From: Bacteroidales bacterium
GTDB taxonomy: Bacteria; Bacteroidota; Bacteroidia; Bacteroidales; Tenuifilaceae
Assembly: GCA_025361485.1 (NCBI GenBank)
Contig: JANYLA010000069.1
Span: 1-35,089 of the forward strand
DNA: 35,089 nt
Reading direction: 5' to 3'
How positions within the stretch are numbered: position 1 is the stretch's first letter; each line of letters opens with the position of its first letter. The notes beneath the pieces were generated by a model that searched no databases, was not told the origin of the DNA, and worked only from the letters and a program-made list of their open reading frames with translations. The translations under genes were made by a program, and so were the position numbers. This document shows, in pieces, positions 25,071 to 32,507 of the stretch.

Positions 25071-27263
25071 TTACAGCTCCAATTGATTCTTTACTAGTGT
25101 ATAATACGCTCCCTTTAGCTCGCTCAGCTCTTTATGAGTTCCCTCTTCAACTACACGTCCTTTCTCCAGCACAATAATCTTATCAGCATTTTTAACTGTG
25201 CTTAAACGATGGGCAATAACCACTACCGTTCGACCTTTAAAAAACTCCTGTAAATTTTCAAGAATTACTTTCTCATTATTAGCATCCAAAGCGTTGGTTG
25301 CTTCATCTAAAAATATAAATTTTGGATTTTTGTAAACGGCACGAGCTATTAGTATTCTTTGTTTTTGCCCTTGACTTAACCCATGGCCTTCGCTTCCAAT
25401 TTTTGTGTTGTAGCCAAGAGGGAGCGAATCGATAAATTCAGCAATATTTGCAACCGTTGTGGCATTTAACAAACGAAGTTTATCAACTCTGTCAATACCC
25501 GGGGCAATATTATTCGCAATAGTATCGGAGAAGATGAATCCATCCTGCATTACCACGCCGCACTGTTCACGCCATCGGCTAATGCTAAATGCGTTGAGGT
25601 TACTCTCCCCAATCCGAATATCGCCTTTAACCGGAGGGTAAAACCCAAGTAAAAGTTTTACCAGAGTGGTTTTTCCACTACCCGATGTGCCAACAATAGC
25701 GGTCTGCTTGCCCGATTCAATGGTGATATTGATATCATTTAAAACCAGATCCGATTCTGGTTCATCGTAACGAAATCCGAGATTGCACAGTTCAATGCTT
25801 CTGTTTTCTGGAATATCAACGATTCCAGTATTTTCGGAATCTTCCTCATCGTTTCGAAGATGGATCTCACCGAGTCGCTCAAGACTTATTTTTGCATCCT
25901 GCGTAAGGTTAAAGAACGAAATAAGCTGTTCAATTGGGCTATTCAGCTGCCCTAGAATGTATTGTGCAGCCAGCATCATACCTAGGGTCATACTGCCATC
26001 AACCACGCTTTTGGCAGCAACAATTGTAATGAAAATGTTTTTTACCTCGTTGATTAGTATTGCTCCGCTTTGCTGGTATTGGCTTAGCGCAAGACCCTTT
26101 AGGCTTACCTTGAAAAGTTTAGCCTGAATACGCTCCCACTCCCAGCGTTTTTGCTGCTCGCAGCCATTCAGCTTAATCTCCTGCATTCCCTGAATAAGCT
26201 GAATTACATTGCTTTGGTTGGCTGCCATCTGTGCAAATCGACGATAGTCGAGCTCCTCGCGCCGTTTCATAAATAGCCAAACCCAAAGGGTGTAAATTGT
26301 GCTTCCTGCTAGGAATATAGAGAAAATGGTAACATTATAGAAAAGGAGTACAGCTCCAAAAATTATCAGGTTAACCAACGAAAACATAACATTTAGCGTT
26401 GTACTGGTCAGAAAACTTTCGATTCGCTTATTATCACCAATGCGTTGAATTAAATCGCCTACCATTTTGGAATCGAAGAAACCCATGGGCAGGCGCATTA
26501 GTTTAATCAGGAAATCAGAGATAAGCGAAATGTTAATTCGAGTTCCAAGATGCAGTAGTATCCAACCTCGTATGAACTCAACCGAAACACGGCTAAGCGT
26601 TAGTACAAGTTGGGCTATTAGCACAAGATAGATAAAGCTGATATTACGGTTCCCGATTCCCTTATCGACCAAGCTCTGGGTGAGGAATGGAAATATAAGT
26701 TGCAACAAACTGCCTAGTACCAAGCCGAGTAGCAATTGAATAATCAGCTTGCGGTAAGGGCGGAGGTAGCTGAACAGGAAACGGAAAGTCTTCTTATCAG
26801 GTTTTTCGTCGTGAGCAGCGTAAAAATCGGGAGTGGTTTCGAGTAACAGGGCAACACCCTGTTTTGCTCCCTCCTCAACTGTTGATGCCCAGCACCTGAT
26901 AAACTCCTCGCGAGGAAAACTCACTAGCCCTCCACCAGGATCTGATACATGTATAAACTCTTTACCTTTCTTCCCAGTAATTTTATAGACAACCACGAAA
27001 TGGCTCTGATTCCAGTGAACAATGGCTGGTAGTGGTGCCTCGGTTAGCAACTGCTCAAAGGTGATTTTGACCCCCATGCTCCGAAAACCTATGCTTTCAG
27101 CAGCACGGCTAATGCCCAGCATGCTAACCCCCTCACGGGTGATATAGCAGCGCTCCCTGAGGGTTTGTAAGTTATAGTGTTTGCCGTAAAAGCGAGCCGC
27201 AATCCTTAAACAGGTTGGGCCGCAGTCCATGGCATCGGGTTGGTGGTAGTGGGGGAAAGGCAT
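25071..27263 (-). CDS. Peptidase C39-containing ABC exporter (PCAT)
   Basis: A 730-aa fusion that cleaves double-glycine leaders and exports the mature peptide. Residues 1-130 are a C39 peptidase with Cys14 (AMDCGPTCL), His88 (NQSHFVVVY) and Asp108 (HVSDPGGG), the full catalytic set. A six-helix ABC transmembrane domain spans about 165-450. The nucleotide-binding domain has Walker A GTSGSGKT (525-532), signature LSQGQ (629-633) and Walker B FIFLDE (649-654). Everything needed for activity is present. The HlyD adaptor follows after the GxxExxY cassette. No gene with an obvious Gly-Gly leader is visible nearby, so the cargo is unknown. An IS982 copy lies 267 bp upstream in the same orientation and could affect its transcription. 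Confidence 0.95.
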   Translation of the reverse strand: MPFPHYHQPDAMDCGPTCLRIAARFYGKHYNLQTLRERCYITREGVSMLGISRAAESIGFRSMGVKITFEQLLTEAPLPAIVHWNQSHFVVVYKITGKKGKEFIHVSDPGGGLVSFPREEFIRCWASTVEEGAKQGVALLLETTPDFYAAHDEKPDKKTFRFLFSYLRPYRKLIIQLLLGLVLGSLLQLIFPFLTQSLVDKGIGNRNISFIYLVLIAQLVLTLSRVSVEFIRGWILLHLGTRINISLISDFLIKLMRLPMGFFDSKMVGDLIQRIGDNKRIESFLTSTTLNVMFSLVNLIIFGAVLLFYNVTIFSIFLAGSTIYTLWVWLFMKRREELDYRRFAQMAANQSNVIQLIQGMQEIKLNGCEQQKRWEWERIQAKLFKVSLKGLALSQYQQSGAILINEVKNIFITIVAAKSVVDGSMTLGMMLAAQYILGQLNSPIEQLISFFNLTQDAKISLERLGEIHLRNDEEDSENTGIVDIPENRSIELCNLGFRYDEPESDLVLNDINITIESGKQTAIVGTSGSGKTTLVKLLLGFYPPVKGDIRIGESNLNAFSISRWREQCGVVMQDGFIFSDTIANNIAPGIDRVDKLRLLNATTVANIAEFIDSLPLGYNTKIGSEGHGLSQGQKQRILIARAVYKNPKFIFLDEATNALDANNEKVILENLQEFFKGRTVVVIAHRLSTVKNADKIIVLEKGRVVEEGTHKELSELKGAYYTLVKNQLEL

Positions 27264-27394
27264 TTATAGTTTTTTTGAAAACAGGGACTAAGATAATTGA
27301 ATTTGGTAGTTTTTATAGGGTATTAATAGCAGAATGAATGAGATAAAGTTATATTCTATCATAGTTGCTTTCAATTGAATGTTCCTTGTTCGGT

Positions 27395-27410
27395 TCAGGC
27401 TTTTGCCTGA
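27395..27410. repeat. Short hairpin upstream of the C39 ABC gene
   Basis: TCAGGC-TTTT-GCCTGA forms a compact 6-bp stem in the spacer between the transporter and the IS. No T-run follows, so it is probably part of an intergenic repeat rather than a terminator. Confidence 0.4.
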
Positions 27411-27482
27411 TTTACCAAGTTAATCTTTTGCCTTTACCTACAATGAATGCAGAGACAACCTGCTTTTGAAGCCCAACGGCGA

Positions 27483-27506
27483 TGCCTAGCTGTAGGTGGC
27501 TAGGCA
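27483..27506. repeat. Palindrome next to the IS982 left end
   Basis: TGCCTAGC (27483-27490) pairs perfectly with GCTAGGCA (27499-27506) around an 8-nt loop, 23 bp outside the IS boundary. It may have been the insertion neighbourhood, or it may act as a terminator-like structure downstream of the transposase gene. Confidence 0.5.
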
Positions 27507-27529
27507 ACTGCCGAACTCTTTAATTTATT

Positions 27530-28580
27530 ATGCGAATTAACAGTTGAAAAAACAGAAAAAGGCTACGGCTAATCTGCCGAACACATGAACGAGCAAGCCG
27601 TTAGTAGAACGAACAAGTGACGCTCTTTGAATTTCAGTATGAACCTGAAGCCAGTTGAATGCCGATTCAATGGGCTGCCTTATTCTTGACACGGCAGCAG
27701 AGAATAGCTCGTTAGCCGACAGGTCAAATTGCTTGATGCATTCCACCTGCCCTTTTACCCCTTTAACAGGCGTATACATGACAGCGTTCTGGCTCCCTGC
27801 GAGCAGGTCAAAAAATGGTTGATCGTGGTAAATCTTATCGCCGAAAAAGTTACGGTTGCCGATATAGCCCCAGTTCTGCTTGAATACGTTGAGGTCATTC
27901 TCGGAGGCCTCGGTGATGACAAGCGCCTCCGGAAGAGGGAGCCTCTTGGGCCGATGAAAGCCAAGCAGGTGTATTTTTAGCCCGAAGTACCAGATACCCT
28001 TGGTCGCGCAGTAGGTTTTATCCGTTATCTCTCTGGCGACCTTCGCCGTTCGCTTGCCGGAGCAGGTGATAATGGGCATAGAGTCAAGGACGCTTGTGCT
28101 TAGATCCGCTCCATCCTTCGGGAGTAAAGCGATTAGGTATGAGGTGAACGCGCTGAGCGCACCGTTCATGCGGTTCAGCCGCTTGCAGAAGCACACGTAG
28201 CTGGGTAGCCCAGGAAACCAGCTCAATAGGTAATCCTTGGCGTACCCATGAATATGTTTAACTTTGAACTTTTGCTCGTATGCCATGGCGAAGAGGTAAA
28301 TGGTCAATATTTCTTGATCGGAGAATTGAGGGTTCTTGTTATTAGAGAACCGCTCGCAGTGATATTTAAGATCGCTGTCGTATATATTGCAGATATACAG
28401 ATAGATAAAGATTAATGCTTCTGATTTATGCCTGGGAATCATGCTTATGGGATTAAGTGGGATTAATCCATTAAGATACTGATTATCAGGTTTATAACAA
28501 AATATATATGACACTATTTAGCTGTCATACAGCATGTTGTGTCATTTTTTATCAACAATTATTTAACTGTTAATTCGCAT
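27530..28580 (-). mobile_element. IS982-family insertion sequence, 1051 bp
   Basis: The ends are inverted repeats. ATGCGAATTAACAGTT at 27530-27545 matches exactly the complement of 28565-28580, and similarity continues with mismatches for a few bases. One transposase gene fills the element, and its stop codon lies within the left repeat. Length and layout fit IS982. No clear direct duplication flanks the ends (AATTTATT on the left, TGATAGTA on the right), so the target site may have decayed or the copy may have arisen by recombination. Confidence 0.88.
27537..28514 (-). CDS. IS982 family transposase
   Basis: A 325-aa DDE transposase of the IS982/DDE_Tnp_1 type. Candidate catalytic residues are Asp144 (SVLDSMPI), Asp226 (FFGDKIYHD) and Glu283 (QPIESAFNWL), all in family-typical contexts. 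The N-terminal segment FSDQEILTIYLFAMAYEQKF is the usual IS982 helical region. The reading frame is intact, so the element may be active. The ATG at 28514 is used; an internal ATG at 28442 would still leave all motifs. Codon use is more GC-rich than in the neighbours, in keeping with a mobile origin. The gene is oriented toward the C39 ABC exporter. Confidence 0.93.
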   Translation of the reverse strand: MSYIFCYKPDNQYLNGLIPLNPISMIPRHKSEALIFIYLYICNIYDSDLKYHCERFSNNKNPQFSDQEILTIYLFAMAYEQKFKVKHIHGYAKDYLLSWFPGLPSYVCFCKRLNRMNGALSAFTSYLIALLPKDGADLSTSVLDSMPIITCSGKRTAKVAREITDKTYCATKGIWYFGLKIHLLGFHRPKRLPLPEALVITEASENDLNVFKQNWGYIGNRNFFGDKIYHDQPFFDLLAGSQNAVMYTPVKGVKGQVECIKQFDLSANELFSAAVSRIRQPIESAFNWLQVHTEIQRASLVRSTNGLLVHVFGRLAVAFFCFFNC

Positions 28581-28683
28581 TGATAGTAATAAACTACGTT
28601 TAGCAGAGCTAGCAACAACCACTCAATTCCAAATTGCAAAAAAAACTAAAGTGCTAAAAACTTATATGTCTGCGCATCAATAC

Positions 28684-28704
28684 CAATATTTTGGCCAAAT
28701 ATTG
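28684..28704. repeat. Palindrome downstream of the 92-aa gene
   Basis: CAATATTT (28684-28691) pairs with AAATATTG (28697-28704) around TGGCC. Outside this, GCGCA (from 28673) and TGCGC (to 28709) can extend the stem with a bulge. It lies directly past the stop of the 92-aa gene and may act as its 3' structure, but it lacks a T-run. Confidence 0.4.
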
Positions 28705-28708
28705 TGCG

Positions 28709-28987
28709 CTAGCTTTTATTTAGCGCCTTCATTAATAAGGTCTTCACTTTGGTTTTATCAAACTCAACAGGTCTGTAATAGTATAAATAATCGATCCTCG
28801 GATCAGTGAAAAATTCTTGAACATATTCATATTCAGCAATATTATGCATCAGTTTGGTATGAATTGCTCTAAATTGAGCAGGCTTAACATTAAAAGCAAT
28901 AATAATTTTCTGATTCATTAAATCAGCAAAATCATTCAAGTCATACTTATTTATGTCGAAATCTGATTTGTAAACTACCGCTTTCAT
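28709..28987 (-). CDS. Hypothetical protein, 92 aa
   Basis: I do not recognise this family. The protein is soluble-looking, with no signal peptide or membrane helix. It is rich in Tyr, Asp, Asn and Lys and is predicted to be mixed alpha/beta (KAVVYKSDFDINKYDLNDF; NVKPAQFRAIHTKLMHNIAE; DPRIDYLYYYRPVEFDKT). There is no double-glycine leader, so it is not an obvious substrate of the C39 exporter 1.4 kb away. It sits alone between the IS982 right end (128 bp) and the polysaccharide deacetylase gene (90 bp). A reasonable start and composition like its neighbours support it as a real gene. Confidence 0.65.
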   Translation of the reverse strand: MKAVVYKSDFDINKYDLNDFADLMNQKIIIAFNVKPAQFRAIHTKLMHNIAEYEYVQEFFTDPRIDYLYYYRPVEFDKTKVKTLLMKALNKS

Positions 28988-29077
28988 AAGTTTTAATATT
29001 TAATTTAGGTTGTTTTGAACTTTTTTCTCTTTAGCAGGCTTCATGTGAGTTTGTCATCAATTTAATATAATAAACAG

Positions 29078-30097
29078 CTACTCATGAAATTCATTCTCTA
29101 AACTCTCCCTTAAATCATATAAGAGCCACTCTTTTTTCATCACTGATGATTTTTCAGTTTGCAATAATCTTATAAAATCCTTTATGCCCAATGGTTCATT
29201 TCCATTACCATGAATTAAAACAATACTGCCAGAATGAATTGCTTGTCCTTTAGCAAGCCAAGCATCGCTTCCTATTGGTATTAAACCAAATTCAACCACT
29301 TTATCCATAATGATATTATCAGATATTAATCCCGGAAAACGAAAAAAAACTGAAGCAAGAAATCCATGTTGTAGTAATGCTTTTTCGGTTTCGAGTATCT
29401 CAAAGTTAAGATCTGTATTCGGTTCTAATAAGAAATTTTGGTTTAGCGGTGTTTTAGGGTTAAAATGATGGTTGTAGGTATGATTAATCCATGTAACCGA
29501 GATTTCAGCGGAGTCTATTAAATCCTTGAGCCAAGATAAGTCCTCTGCATGGGTGAGCATAAATCTGCCAGTAATGGATAATGCTATTGGAACTGGCTTC
29601 TCTATTTTTTGAAATTCAGAGATCAACGATGTAAAAATAATTCGATCCAAAGGTTTGTTTGAAGGACAAAGGTCTATTGTTAAAGTTACTCCCTTTTCTT
29701 TTGGAAAACCATGAACAATCCCTGAGTTCTGCAATGATAACGATTGTTTTTTTGCTGTCTGTATCGCTCTTATATACGCAGTATTGTAATAGTTACTGAG
29801 TATTTGTTGCCAGCTTAATGCAACAACTAAAATCTGGTTCGATGGTATAATTTGTGTTTCAATATTATCAGGGTCGACTCCTACGTAGAATTGTTTTCCT
29901 GATTGCTCAAATTTTCTAATTACTAGAATATTCTTATTATTAAAATCACCTTCTGCAAAATATACTTTATAATTACTTATTTCATTCTGATTCTGTGCGA
30001 AAAGAGAAAAACTTGCTGAAATTAGAACTATAATAGCTGCTAATACTTTTAAAAAAAGGTATCTATAATTTGGGAAAATACACATTGTAATATTCAT
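29078..30097 (-). CDS. Exported polysaccharide deacetylase-like protein (NodB fold)
   Basis: A 339-aa protein starting with a signal peptide (YLFLKVLAAIIVLISASFSL, then FAQ). The mature region has a NodB-like layout. It comprises TLTIDLCPS with a candidate metal Asp142, an HTYNH motif (His206 and His210), FFRFPGL as motif 3, GSDAWLAKG, and GSIVLIHGNGN as the final His motif. Such enzymes remove acetyl groups from peptidoglycan or other N-acetylated glycans. The first motif lacks the usual second Asp (TFDD), so activity or substrate may differ. The ATG at 30097 was chosen because it starts at the signal peptide; longer versions overlap the kinase gene upstream. The kinase stop is 25 bp away. 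Confidence 0.78.
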   Translation of the reverse strand: MNITMCIFPNYRYLFLKVLAAIIVLISASFSLFAQNQNEISNYKVYFAEGDFNNKNILVIRKFEQSGKQFYVGVDPDNIETQIIPSNQILVVALSWQQILSNYYNTAYIRAIQTAKKQSLSLQNSGIVHGFPKEKGVTLTIDLCPSNKPLDRIIFTSLISEFQKIEKPVPIALSITGRFMLTHAEDLSWLKDLIDSAEISVTWINHTYNHHFNPKTPLNQNFLLEPNTDLNFEILETEKALLQHGFLASVFFRFPGLISDNIIMDKVVEFGLIPIGSDAWLAKGQAIHSGSIVLIHGNGNEPLGIKDFIRLLQTEKSSVMKKEWLLYDLRESLENEFHE

Positions 30098-30122
30098 TTT
30101 TAAGTTGAACTCTACTCGAAAA

Positions 30123-30680
30123 CTAAGCAACGTTAAGATTATTTGTAACTGATAATACTTCATTACATATATCTTCAGGAGTTTTGCCTTTAACAAAAAC
30201 CGTATGTTTTGCCAACATGTAATTTGAGTCATCGAAAACTAAATATTCAATTAGCTGTCTTTGATTTGGTGCTATGTTTCGACGGTTATAGATAAATTGT
30301 AATGATTCTTCTTTATCAGCACTCGGAATCAAAAGGACAATATTTTCGTATGGTTTTAAAGCATTTTTAACCAGATTGACCTCGAAATCAAATCCAGATG
30401 CATTGTTACCGCCTCCAAAATCAAAAATACAATCGCGATGATCCTCAAGTATTCTTTCGATCGAATATGCATCAAAAAATTTTCCGTATTGGTATATAGC
30501 CATTATCCCAGCTTTTTCAAGCAGTTCTTTTCTATGATTGTCGTTATATCCGATTTCTTTATAATAGTCAAATCGTAGATCATCCATTGAAACAAGGGGT
30601 TTCTTTAGCTTTTCCGAAAGTAATTTTGCCGTTGTTGTTTTACCAACCGCAACAGGACCAATAAGAATTATATCTTTCAT
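30123..30680 (-). CDS. P-loop small-molecule kinase, shikimate-kinase-like
   Basis: A 185-aa protein with a Walker A motif GPVAVGKTT (residues 8-16) right after a hydrophobic strand. SMDDLRFDYY is the substrate-side Asp region of the shikimate/gluconate kinase fold. IFDFGGGNNASGFDFEVNL occupies the position of the GGG substrate loop of shikimate kinase, and a lid-like YNRRNIAPNQRQLIEY follows. The true AroK signature residues are only partly matched, so a specialised kinase or AAA-like ATPase is as likely as shikimate kinase. It lies 25 bp upstream of the deacetylase gene on the same strand and may be cotranscribed. Confidence 0.72.
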   Translation of the reverse strand: MKDIILIGPVAVGKTTTAKLLSEKLKKPLVSMDDLRFDYYKEIGYNDNHRKELLEKAGIMAIYQYGKFFDAYSIERILEDHRDCIFDFGGGNNASGFDFEVNLVKNALKPYENIVLLIPSADKEESLQFIYNRRNIAPNQRQLIEYLVFDDSNYMLAKHTVFVKGKTPEDICNEVLSVTNNLNVA

Positions 30681-30872
30681 TTATATACCTTTTTCGGCAA
30701 AGCCGAGTTATTGCGCTAATTCTCTGATTTTGTTGTTACTATTTGTCAGTCTCCTGCCTGCTCTAACAAACATCTGCTTTTTCTGATTAATTGTTAAGTT
30801 AGAAATTCTAATCGAACTTTGTACGTGGTTTTAGCTGTTTATAGGCTCTATCGGCTAAATTGATACGGATAT

Positions 30873-31304
30873 TTACAGGTATTTAATTGTAATGTTTGCA
30901 GTTAATGATTTCTTGTTTAACCGAAATTTTGAGTCATCGTAGCTAGGTGGGCCAAAAAAGCCTTTAGCATTATTCGAAACCCCCACTCCTTCCTTTGGCA
31001 TTCCCAAAAAGTTAGTATCGAGCGCACCGTTGTCATTTTCATCATGAACAACAGCTATGGCATATTCGCCATCGGTAACATCTTTCAGTATAATGGTTGA
31101 TTTACCATTTAAAATAGTGCCAGTCGCAGAATTTATCGCTTTATCAGCATCGGTAGGAAATCCTTTTTTGTTGCTGTACAGATAAAGTAGGCATTTCCCT
31201 TTCTCCGTTCTTAAACCGCTTACGTTTACAACTATTTCACTATTTTGCGAATAGGCAACGAACGATATAATGCATAATAAATAGGTAAGTATTCTACTTT
31301 TCAT
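30873..31304 (-). CDS. Exported DUF2141 domain protein
   Basis: A 143-aa protein with a signal peptide (MKSRILTYLLCIISFVAYSQ) and a single DUF2141 beta-sandwich domain. GKCLLYLYSNKKGFP, TDGEYAIAVVHDENDNGALD and GMPKEGVGVSNNAKGFFGPP are the family hallmarks. The HDENDNGALDTN stretch looks like a calcium-binding loop. The function is unknown; members are periplasmic or surface proteins. The ATG at 31304 begins at the signal peptide. A longer frame to 31379 adds residues upstream of a good -7 element and is unlikely. Confidence 0.88.
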   Translation of the reverse strand: MKSRILTYLLCIISFVAYSQNSEIVVNVSGLRTEKGKCLLYLYSNKKGFPTDADKAINSATGTILNGKSTIILKDVTDGEYAIAVVHDENDNGALDTNFLGMPKEGVGVSNNAKGFFGPPSYDDSKFRLNKKSLTANITIKYL

Positions 31305-31328
31305 TTTTGTGCTTTTTGACTTATGAAA

Positions 31329-31336
31329 CAAATTTA
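31329..31336 (-). promoter_or_regulatory. Candidate -7 element for the DUF2141 gene
   Basis: Minus-strand TAAATTTG, an exact TAnnTTTG match, lies 24 bp upstream of the ATG at 31304. No standard -33 box is visible. Confidence 0.4.
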
Positions 31337-31415
31337 CTCTTTCGCATGGTGAAGTCGTTCCTCCGCTGTTAGTTGCCAAACAAAGTGAGTTCAGCGAAAC
31401 GATGGCATACTTTGG

Positions 31416-31895
31416 TTAATTACGTTTTCCTGTAATATCCGAAACATCAAGGCATAAAATGCAGACCGAGTTATAAGACTTGTCTTCCTTAATATTCCTA
31501 ACTTTTATAGGATCTGGATTTTCTTCCAGATGATTGAGCAAAATATCAAGCCCGTGCTTTTTCTCATCAAGCTCTTCAACCACCCTAATTAATCCTCTTA
31601 TTATTAGCGAGGAGTATTTGTGATCGCAGAAATCATTTACATATCCTTTATCATCAATTACGGATGCGCATACCTTTGGATTTTTAGCTATGTATTCGAT
31701 TTTTTGCCCTTTTAACGCGCAATGAAAATACATACGTTCATTTAGCATATCGTAACCATAGCTGAGTGTAGCAAGGTAAGGATCGTCATTCGCTGAGAAT
31801 CCAATAGTAGCATATTTGCCTGTTTTCAGAATCTCGTTAATTTCATTTCTGTCGCTTATCTCTTTCTCTTTTTTTCGTAAATGATATTCGCCCAT
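31416..31895 (-). CDS. NimA-like pyridoxamine 5'-phosphate oxidase family flavoprotein
   Basis: A 159-aa split-barrel FMN-binding protein. The opening LRKKEKEISDRNEINEILKTGKY is typical of the NimA/PNPOx-like group, followed by YLATLSYGYDMLNERMYFHC, with the His region of Nim proteins, and ALKGQKIEYIAKNPKVCASV. Some relatives reduce 5-nitroimidazoles, but most housekeeping members have unknown substrates, so a resistance role should not be assumed. It is transcribed alone, ahead of the DUF2141 gene (111 bp gap) and away from the hydrogenase-like operon. Confidence 0.88.
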   Translation of the reverse strand: MGEYHLRKKEKEISDRNEINEILKTGKYATIGFSANDDPYLATLSYGYDMLNERMYFHCALKGQKIEYIAKNPKVCASVIDDKGYVNDFCDHKYSSLIIRGLIRVVEELDEKKHGLDILLNHLEENPDPIKVRNIKEDKSYNSVCILCLDVSDITGKRN

Positions 31896-32379
31896 ACTAC
31901 TCCAAATTTTAATTGATTAATTGAACAATATAGTACAAATATTCCAATTCAATATTTTCGTTTAATACTATGGAAGTTTGTCATAACCTGCTGACGTGGA
32001 ACTTGCAGTCCGTGACATTTTTATTAAAATTATTTGCGCACGGATAATGTTCTTAAGTTCACCGACCTTAGGCAGGCTCAGCTCGTAATAATAGACCGAC
32101 GCAGGTACGCTACGCTAACCTGCCGAACACAATGCTTATTGTTTTTGGATACATCCTCTGACGAACTGAGATGTAAGATATGATGCTTCGACAGGCTCAG
32201 CATCCAGAGATGGGTTCTGGCTTCTAACTTCTTAATCCCTGTCAACTGTCAACTCTGAACCGTCAACTAATGTAGCTTATAACACCCTTATACTAAATGG
32301 AGTAGATTTTAGAACTTCAAAAAATCAAATTTTCCCTGCCAATCCAGAGATTAAATCTTAATTTTGGGTTTCGAAAACG
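31896..32379. other. Gene-free spacer with hairpin repeats
   Basis: No gene is seen in this part of the 612-bp spacer. It contains a hairpin GCAGGT (32101-32106)/ACCTGC (32118-32123). It also holds the 23-nt repeat at 32182-32204, and the words GGCAGGCTCAG and CAACTGTCAACT typical of degenerate dispersed repeats. It separates the NimA-like gene and the hydrogenase-like operon, which diverge. Confidence 0.65.
32182..32204. repeat. 23-nt hairpin repeat, relative of 17135-17157
   Basis: GATGC and GCATC arms enclose TTCGACAGGCTCA. The copy at 17135-17157 has GATCC/GGATC arms around TTCGACAAGCTCA. The stem base pair has switched on both sides (G-C for C-G), so pairing is kept while the sequence changed. 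Confidence 0.7.
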
Positions 32380-32483
32380 TTAACCACAAAGAACACAAAG
32401 AACATCACAAAGAACACAAAGCGTTTATTTACAATCATTTTTAATTATCCCCTTAGTGAAGCCTTTGTGCCCTTAGTGGTTAA
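32380..32483. repeat. Inverted-repeat element just upstream of the hyfB-like gene
   Basis: The outer arms (32380-32400 and 32463-32483) are complementary at 18 of 21 positions, beginning TTAACCAC/GTGGTTAA. Inside the left part, CACAAAGAACACAAAG is repeated at 32385-32400 and 32406-32421 (21-bp period). The 104-bp element has no coding content and resembles a small miniature repeat. It ends 24 bp before the start codon at 32508. Confidence 0.7.
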
Positions 32484-32507
32484 ATAAATTATTAATTTGC
32501 TTTTTTT

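Noticed and set aside
28709-28987. Bacteriocin or double-glycine precursor for the C39 exporter
   Set aside because: No Gly-Gly or Gly-Ala cleavage site after a helical leader and no hydrophobic core peptide.
30098-30232. N-terminal extension of the deacetylase-like protein into the kinase gene
   Set aside because: It would overlap the kinase reading frame by 110 bp and place 45 residues ahead of a clear signal peptide.
31416-31895. Call as a nitroimidazole resistance gene
   Set aside because: The fold matches NimA-like proteins, but most members of this wide family have no shown resistance function.
32380-32483. tRNA or other structured RNA gene just before hyfB
   Set aside because: No T-loop motif or CCA end; the sequence is explained by inverted and direct repeats.
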